DNA of 64,000 bases from Lumbricus terrestris (taxonomy: Eukaryota; Annelida; Clitellata; Crassiclitellata; Lumbricidae): assembly GCA_949752735.1 (NCBI GenBank), contig OX457038.1, positions 58,619,906 to 58,683,905 on the forward strand, given 5' to 3'. This document shows positions 50,801 through 58,600 of the stretch, piece by piece. The first letter of the stretch is position 1. Each line of letters begins with the position of its first letter. Position numbers and translations under genes: made by a program. The notes beneath the pieces were generated by a model that was not told the DNA's origin, ran no database searches, and worked only from the letters and a program-made list of their open reading frames with translations.

Positions 50801-53800
50801 ACGCTACGGTGTTTAAGGGGAAGAGTCGCCTGACTGGCAGTCTCGTTGCCCTCAAGGAGATCCGCCTGGAGTTCGAAGAGGGTACACCGTGCACAGCCAT
50901 CCGTGAAGGTCAGACACAGAAACGGTCGTCGTGATTTCATGCTCTGCTTGTTGTGCTGCTGTTCGTCTCTGTTTGCCATTGCGCTTGCCAGCATTCCGGG
51001 GGCATTCCTGCATTTAATAGCAATTGCTTCTGGTGTTTTCTGTCCAATTTTGTGAGGTTCCTCACTGCTTGTGTGAATTTATAGGCAGAATTATTTACAA
51101 GAGTATTAATTATGTACCTCGTATGTAATATAGCATACGTGTGTAATACTGTGTTCCGTACATGGATATGTTGAAACATTTTCATATACATGTAGTGCCT
51201 GCTATGAACTGGTCTAAAGCAATGCTTGCAGAGCCATCTGATTCGTCTAACATCCTGAATGTGATCTGAATCAAATAGAATTAATCTGTTTTTGCACTGA
51301 ATGAAAGTGATGTTATTTGATCAAATGACAGCATCGTATTTGACGGAACAGTTTAGTCCACTGCAATGTTATGTTGTGCACTCTAATGTAATATGCAGCG
51401 TAATGCAATTTGATGCACTGTAAGGTAATGCAATTTTATGTCCTTTGATAAGCATCACATGTGATGTAAATGCCAGCTGAAGGGATCGGCATATTAAAAG
51501 GAATCGAGTGATTAGTAGGTGGAGCAGTTGATTTCCAGTGTTTATAAGCATCTTAACTGGCCGTACTTTTTTTCTTGCTTTTCCTTTCTAGATCTTCTTA
51601 AAGACTGATTGTTAAGAAAGATTAATTGGTAATGCTCTGCCGCTACAGTGCAATGTTGCTAATGCAATGAACGGAAATGCAAAGATGCCGCATCGATGCT
51701 GTTTGCATTTGGTTCAGGAGGGAGTTTGAACAGCCGGCAGCTAGCTGTTCATTATGCAGTTCAGTGCTGTAGCTTCATTGATGGGGATTAGGAACATGAT
51801 TTGGTGGCACTTAAATGGGCAAACTTTAGTGTATTCATTTAGCTGTAACCTGGGTTGAGCCTGTCCGCTTGAGCAGCAACGGAATGCATCTAGTCCGATA
51901 GTAGATGTGATGGGCAATCACAATAATTGCAATGATTGACCTTCACTTGAAAGGTCATGAGGACGGAAACAGAATGCATGGTGGGTGTGCACAGCATCCA
52001 GAAAATTCCAGATGGAAGAGTCATTTGCAGAATGTCATTTCTAATACAGTGTAATGTGTTGAAATGTTCCACTAAGTGCTGCGTTCATGAAGAACAAGTT
52101 CGTCTGTTAGCAAGTAGTGTTACCATTTGTGGATCTTCGCACAAACAAAACCCACCCAACAAGTTTCAACGAGTTGGTGTTAAGGGAGGCGGAGTGATCA
52201 GAAAGAATGAGTCAGACATGTATGCAGACAAACAGGAATGGAAGAGAAAGAGACATAAAACAGCTCAAGAGATGCAGGTTAGATAGACAAGGGAATGACT
52301 TCATTGATGAGGTAAGCAGTTCAATAGGCAGACAACAAAAGAGGGAGACAGAGGGGGAAGGAAGCAGAGAAAGACAGTGAGGCAGAGTGGAATGAAAGTG
52401 GAAGGATAGATATCAAATACGTCATGGATATTAACTATTCTGCTGGCAATGGAGACCATTCCATTTGCATTTCTGCGCAAGATTGTCATCCATGTGCGTC
52501 ATCCAGATTCCAGATGATAGCGGCATCCATCGGATGATCATATCTCAGACGCAACCCATTCCACTCAGCCAGATTGCGACTCTGGGACAGTACGCAATTT
52601 CATACGAATCCAAACATTTGATAACATAACCTATGTCGTTGAAAGTTCACATGAAATGACATAATGTGGCTTCACATAGATCTGGTCTGTACTACACTAT
52701 ACTGTGATAATTTTTATGATGAGTGATTTCTATTATTCTCTATGTTACAGTAATTGTTTTGCTGTGTGATATCATGTTGTTTGTTCTGCTGTCGTAACTT
52801 AATTGTTCTGAAGTGCTGTTGTATTCTTGCTTGTCTGTTCATCGGGCAACGCACTTCCTCCACTCCTCACTTGATGAGTGAATTTTCTGCATTGTTTTTC
52901 TTGCATAGTTTTTTACTCGGTTGGATTGCAAGCTACCACGGAACCCTCCTACCTTATCCTGGCTTGGGACAGGCTGAGGCCATCCTAAGATATCCTGAGG
53001 CAGAGTTGTTGTATTATACTGATTGTAAAGTTGTAGGATATTTCTTAGCCATAATTATGCTCCATTTATTATGTTACGGATTATGCGATGTTGTGTTATC
53101 TTAATTTCTGTGTTATTTAATTATGACAATGATCGATATCTGGTTTATTACAGTTAAACGATTGTCTGGTTTTAGTGTCGCTTCTGAGGGACCTGAAGCA
53201 TGCGAACATAGTCACTCTACATGACATCATTCATACTGATAGATCACTGACCATTGTCTTTGAATACCTGGTAAGATTATAACGGTTGCTTCACCAGATA
53301 ATTATTTGTGGTAGGTAGAAGGCTGCAGTGTATTTCATTCTGGATGATAGCAGTCTAAGAGACAAGCTTATGTAATCATAATCACACTTTTCTGCAGCTC
53401 CTCTTCAAGGAAAACTCAGATGTGCGCGTAAACGTAAAATAATAAGTGAATTTAGGTTTTGATATTGCAAGCATTCCGACCACACTAGTGTCACGTAAAT
53501 GGAAACGCAGAAGCACTTAAATTTTGAGACATAGAATTACGCTTAAAATCGTTATATGGAGTTGACCCTCTGGCCATACAAATCAAAGGTCATCGCAAAG
53601 CACCGCATAAGTTGCTGCTTACTGCTGTGGCGATTTGACTGCAGCGTTGTCAGAGTTGCTTTGAAAATTTTCAAATGCCATGCAACGCAATGATTTGCTG
53701 ACTTTACGGACATGTAAGTACTTCTGCCTTGACAAGTTTTTCTGTTAGCTTCCTGAATAGGATGTGCTTTGGAATTTCATTAACTTAGCTTTGGCATATG

Positions 53801-55625
53801 CGAGCAAGCAGCCAGTCCTCTCCTTTGCTCTCTCATCTTCCCGCACATTTTGTTACTGCATTTGTTCTGGGGGGAAAGTGGAGGAGAAATCTTATAACAT
53901 CTATCTTCTGTGATGATGGAGATTGAGCCACCAACCTCTCGTTTGAAAGTCTAGCATGCTCATGAATAAGCGATGCCCTGTGCCGGGCTTTCAAGTGGAA
54001 TTTTAGAAATTCAGAATTCATAACTATGATTTTTGATGCTTGCAAAGTCTTGACTTTTATTCAATGAACTAGAACAATGAACTTGTCTCACAACAGTTGT
54101 CTTTATGCATATATGTTTTAGGACAGGGACTTGAAGCAGTACATGGAAGACTGTGGCAACATGCTGCATGTGTCAAACGTTAGGGTGAGTGTTGCATTTG
54201 TTGGGGCTAGTGGCATTTGTTGGGGTGGGTAGCATTTGTTGGGGTGGGTGGCATTTGTTGGGGTGGGTAGCATTTGTTGGGGTGGGTGGCATTTGTTGGG
54301 GTTGGTGGCATTTGTTGGGTGAGTGGCATTTGTTGGGGTAAGTGGCATTTTGTTGTGGGTGGGTGGAATTTTTTGGGGTGGTGGCATTTTTGGGGTGGGT
54401 AGCATTTGTTGGGGTGAGTGGCATTTGTTGGGGTAAGTGGCATTTTGTTGTGGGTGGGTGGGTGGCATTTTTTGGGGTGGTGGCATCCGTTGGGGTGATT
54501 TTCATCCGGCTGCAGTGATTGGCTGCAGAGTCTTAAACTCGTCAAAACAGGAAATGGATGGACAGACACATAAAAGTCGATTAATGCCATTGCGAAATGA
54601 TTCGCATGGTTATATTGTCAGAAATTCGATCGTCAAGAGTCGGGAGATGAACGGGTTTTATAACCCCGTAATGAAAATAGTCAGAGTCCAAAGAGAAAAT
54701 TGTCAAAACATCAGACTGTATTCCAAGTGGCAGCATTATATGACTCCTGTTTTATCAGTAATCGGCATGCTGCTGTTTTTATGCTAGACTTTGTTTTCCA
54801 GAGAATTGGATTAGGTTTATTTGGGAGAGTGATGAACACTGTTTTTATTTATTTGTTCTGTTTCTTTCTGATGTAAACATGATCACTTGGTAATGGAAAA
54901 CTGAGAATGAGAACAAATTGCATGCAACTTATATATTGTATGTATATATATATATATATATATACATACAATACATATGTATAAATATATGCACATATGA
55001 TATCATATGTGAGTATATACAGCGTATATTTCTATACATACATATAATGTATCATGACTAAAAGCTATAATTCATGAATTTTTGGTAGTGTAAACAATGT
55101 CATTTCAGGATGAAGTTTAAAGGGGGGCATTTAAAAACCCGTTTTAAGGCAATGTGTGAATGTGAAGATGCACACAGCGTCATGCATGTGGTGTTATTGC
55201 TCTATTTTTTCAGATATTCCTCTTTCAAATCCTCCGCGGTCTTTCATACTGTCACAAGCGACGTGTCTTACACAGAGATCTTAAGCCTCAGAATCTACTC
55301 ATCAGTCAGCAAGGTGATCTCAAATTGGCCGACTTTGGTAAGTTCAAGATCTTCGTTCCTCTATCACATCCTCCTGCACCTAACGGTACTCCTCCTCATG
55401 TGCCTGTTTCTTCTCCCTTTGTTCTCTTCCATGGAAATCCATTTTTCCGTCTGATTCTCCAGCTCTTAAATCTTTTTCAACGCCAGTTATCCCTTTCCTT
55501 CCTTTCTTCCTTCACTTCCTGATCCTGTTACTTTCATCCTCATCTGATGCTTCTTCCTTCCCACCTGTCTCGTCTATTTTCAGCACACTTTGAGAAGCGT
55601 GATAAAGGCTAGCTAGCCGGATGTA

Positions 55626-55678
<53 letters not shown>

Positions 55679-58600
55679 ATTATATATCTTGATATATACA
55701 TTTGATGCCACTCTGACTCCATCACCATCTCCTTTTTCTTCAAACTCCATCTTCCATCTCCTCTCATCCTTCCCGCCCTTTCTCTGTCAGAGTGTTTTCT
55801 TTATTACTACACAAATTGATTATCACTGAACAATTTACATGGTTCCAAAGGACAGCATTCAATCAATTTAATCAATTTAATTGATCAGTTCATCAAATAT
55901 AACACGTATGTTAGTGCAGAAATGGTAGTAAGCTTATTTACGATATCTATTAAACACATATTTCTAGCTTTTCTAACCTATCAGTACTATCATATCTTTG
56001 TCTTGTTTGGCTCAGGTCTGGCGCGTGCGAAGTCGATCCCTACGAAAACTTACTCGAATGAAGTAGTTACGTTATGGTGAGTGATTTCTACGCTTTTCTG
56101 TTGGCTGCATTTCGGAAAAGTTGTTTGAATCTGATCAAATCTTCGTGATGACTGTTGACGGGTCAATCAATTGATTATATATTTAAATGCTGGTTGATTC
56201 GATCAATTGGAATACTGGTTGGTTGGTCAATCAATTGATTAATTATTGGGTCAATTGCTTGATTGTAGTGCTCCTGTAAGATGGGCATTTAGTGATTCAT
56301 CGATACAGTAAATTTAATATTAATTCAATTAATTCATTCGTGAAATTTTTATAGCGTTAGCTCATGATGCACAGATAAATATACAATATACATGGGTCAT
56401 GTGACACCATTGGACATTGCAGTGGAATGCAATCTGTTAGGGCATGAGATGAATGTGATTTAATTTGACCGACTGACTTTTCTCTTGATCATTTAGGTAT
56501 CGGCCGCCAGAAGTTCTGCTCGGGTCTACAGAATATTCTACACCCATAGACATGTGGTAAGCACTGGTGCGACAGTAAGAGGTCAAGAACTTCTGTAGTG
56601 CCACTGTGGTAATGCTCATGGCATCGGTGAATACATGCTGCTCAGCATAATCGACGTCTATGCCAAAGTTGAGGACGAGTCTGGTCGAAACTGAACTGGA
56701 AATCTGAGATGACACAAAAACAGCGTATGGACGAATCAAGTCCAGGATAAATGAGTTTGTAGATGATGTGAAGGTTAACTCCGACTTTGTGGTGCAGATA
56801 CTGTTTTGCCAGGAGAGAGTTCTTGAGCTTGGGCCAGTAGTGGAAATGAAAGCCCACCAAGGCTCATGCAGAACTGTGTTCAGTCATTTCATATTGAAAA
56901 TTTATATAGCACCTCTCTCAGAAACTTATTATACTGCGTGGTGCATTTGCATATAGGCCAAAACAGGGATGCCAATCGTAGCTTTTCCACCTAGATCTAG
57001 GTTTTTTCGGTCTTGTCTAGGTTTCTAGGTTTTTTCATGATCCTGCCTTTTTTTCTCACAGCGGTTTTTTCATGATCTTGCCTTTTTTCTCACAGCAGTT
57101 TTTTCATGATCTTGCATTTTTTCTCACTGCGGTTTTTCCAACTTTTTTACAAAAAAGACTTTTTTAGGTGAAAATGCATAAAAAGTCAAAACTTTTGTGA
57201 TTTTTGGACCGAAAATTGCAGATTTTGGAGCGAAAAAAGGTCATCAAAAATTGTAACAGGGAAAAGGAGCAAATTTTCTTCGACGGATGCCGAAAAAAGT
57301 CGTCACAAGTTTCAAGCCCGAAAAATCCATGTATTTTTCCGAGAAATTCTCAATCTAGCCTTTTCTAGCCTTTTTTCGCTTGGATCTGACCTTTTTTAAA
57401 ATTCAGAGTGGCATCCGTGGGCCAAAAGCTTCACAAATGCACAGCAGAATAGCTGTCATGATGCCTGGTTGTCAATCATGAGGCTTAGTGTTCATATCCA
57501 TGCCTCAACAGAAAGACGTTGAAGGTTCTATGCTGTCAGCTGTAAGGTCAGTCACTAAGGGTTGCGATTGACCCATCAAGCCACAGACAGAAATGTTAAG
57601 TTAAAGTGTGATATGTTCAACTCCAACTTAGTTGGTAATACTTGCGCGCATGACAACTTTTTGAGAACTTCATTTGTGTTGTGTTGGGTGTGTGTGACTG
57701 TATGTGTGTAATTGTTTGTGTGTGACTGTGCATTTGTGTTTGCAGGGGTGTTGGGTGTATTCTGTATGAGATGGTGAGTGGTCGACCTCTCTTTCCTGGG
57801 TCGTCGGTTGAGGATCAGCTCCATCTGATTTTCAAGCTGCTTGGTTCCCCATCGGAATCCTCCTGGCCGGACATCTCACTCAACGAACAGTTCCGATCGT
57901 ACAGGTTTCCATACTCGAGGCCGGAGTCATTTGTCAAATTGGTACCTAGGTAATCGCCGTACTGTTTTCTTAAGGGAATGAGGTTTGCCATTTCATTTAA
58001 CTAATTGGCACAATTGAAGTCATTAGATTAGATTAGATTTGATTAGATTAGATTAGATTAGATATGGTTGCACAAATTTGTGATCAGCAGTTTCCAACGG
58101 CCATCTTTTAATTCCAACTTTCCAGAAAGGACGTTTGGTTTCGAGGCAAAACTTCTTTACGTTTGATATTCACTGCCGTCAACTTTTAGGATCATTCTCT
58201 TTCTTTTATTTCATTTTTTAAACTATTGAAATTTATCCTTTCCAAGCAACCTGCACTTAAGAGGCAAATTCACAAATTTGTACATTATTAGTGTCTAATA
58301 ATGATGATAATTATTGTGGTGGTAGCAGTTGTGGGAGCAGCAGCTGTAGCTGCTATTGTTTTTAGCACTAGCAACAGCAGCGGTAATGATAAACAGCGGA
58401 AAGCCTTGGTTCAGTTAGAGGAAATTTTTACTCTGTCAAATCAGTACTGTAATATGCTACACCTTATGTCTAATGGCATAGACCATGATGATGGTGATGA
58501 TGATGGTGATGGTGAGACGATGACAATAAAGACGACGACGACTTTTATAATATTACATGTATACCATTGTCGTTGCAGTTGTCATTATCATGATCATCTT

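Noticed and set aside
54118..54590. Minus-strand Pro/Asn/Thr/Cys repeat frames
   Set aside because: Translations of the 20-bp minisatellite in three frames, overlapping exon 8 of the kinase on the opposite strand.
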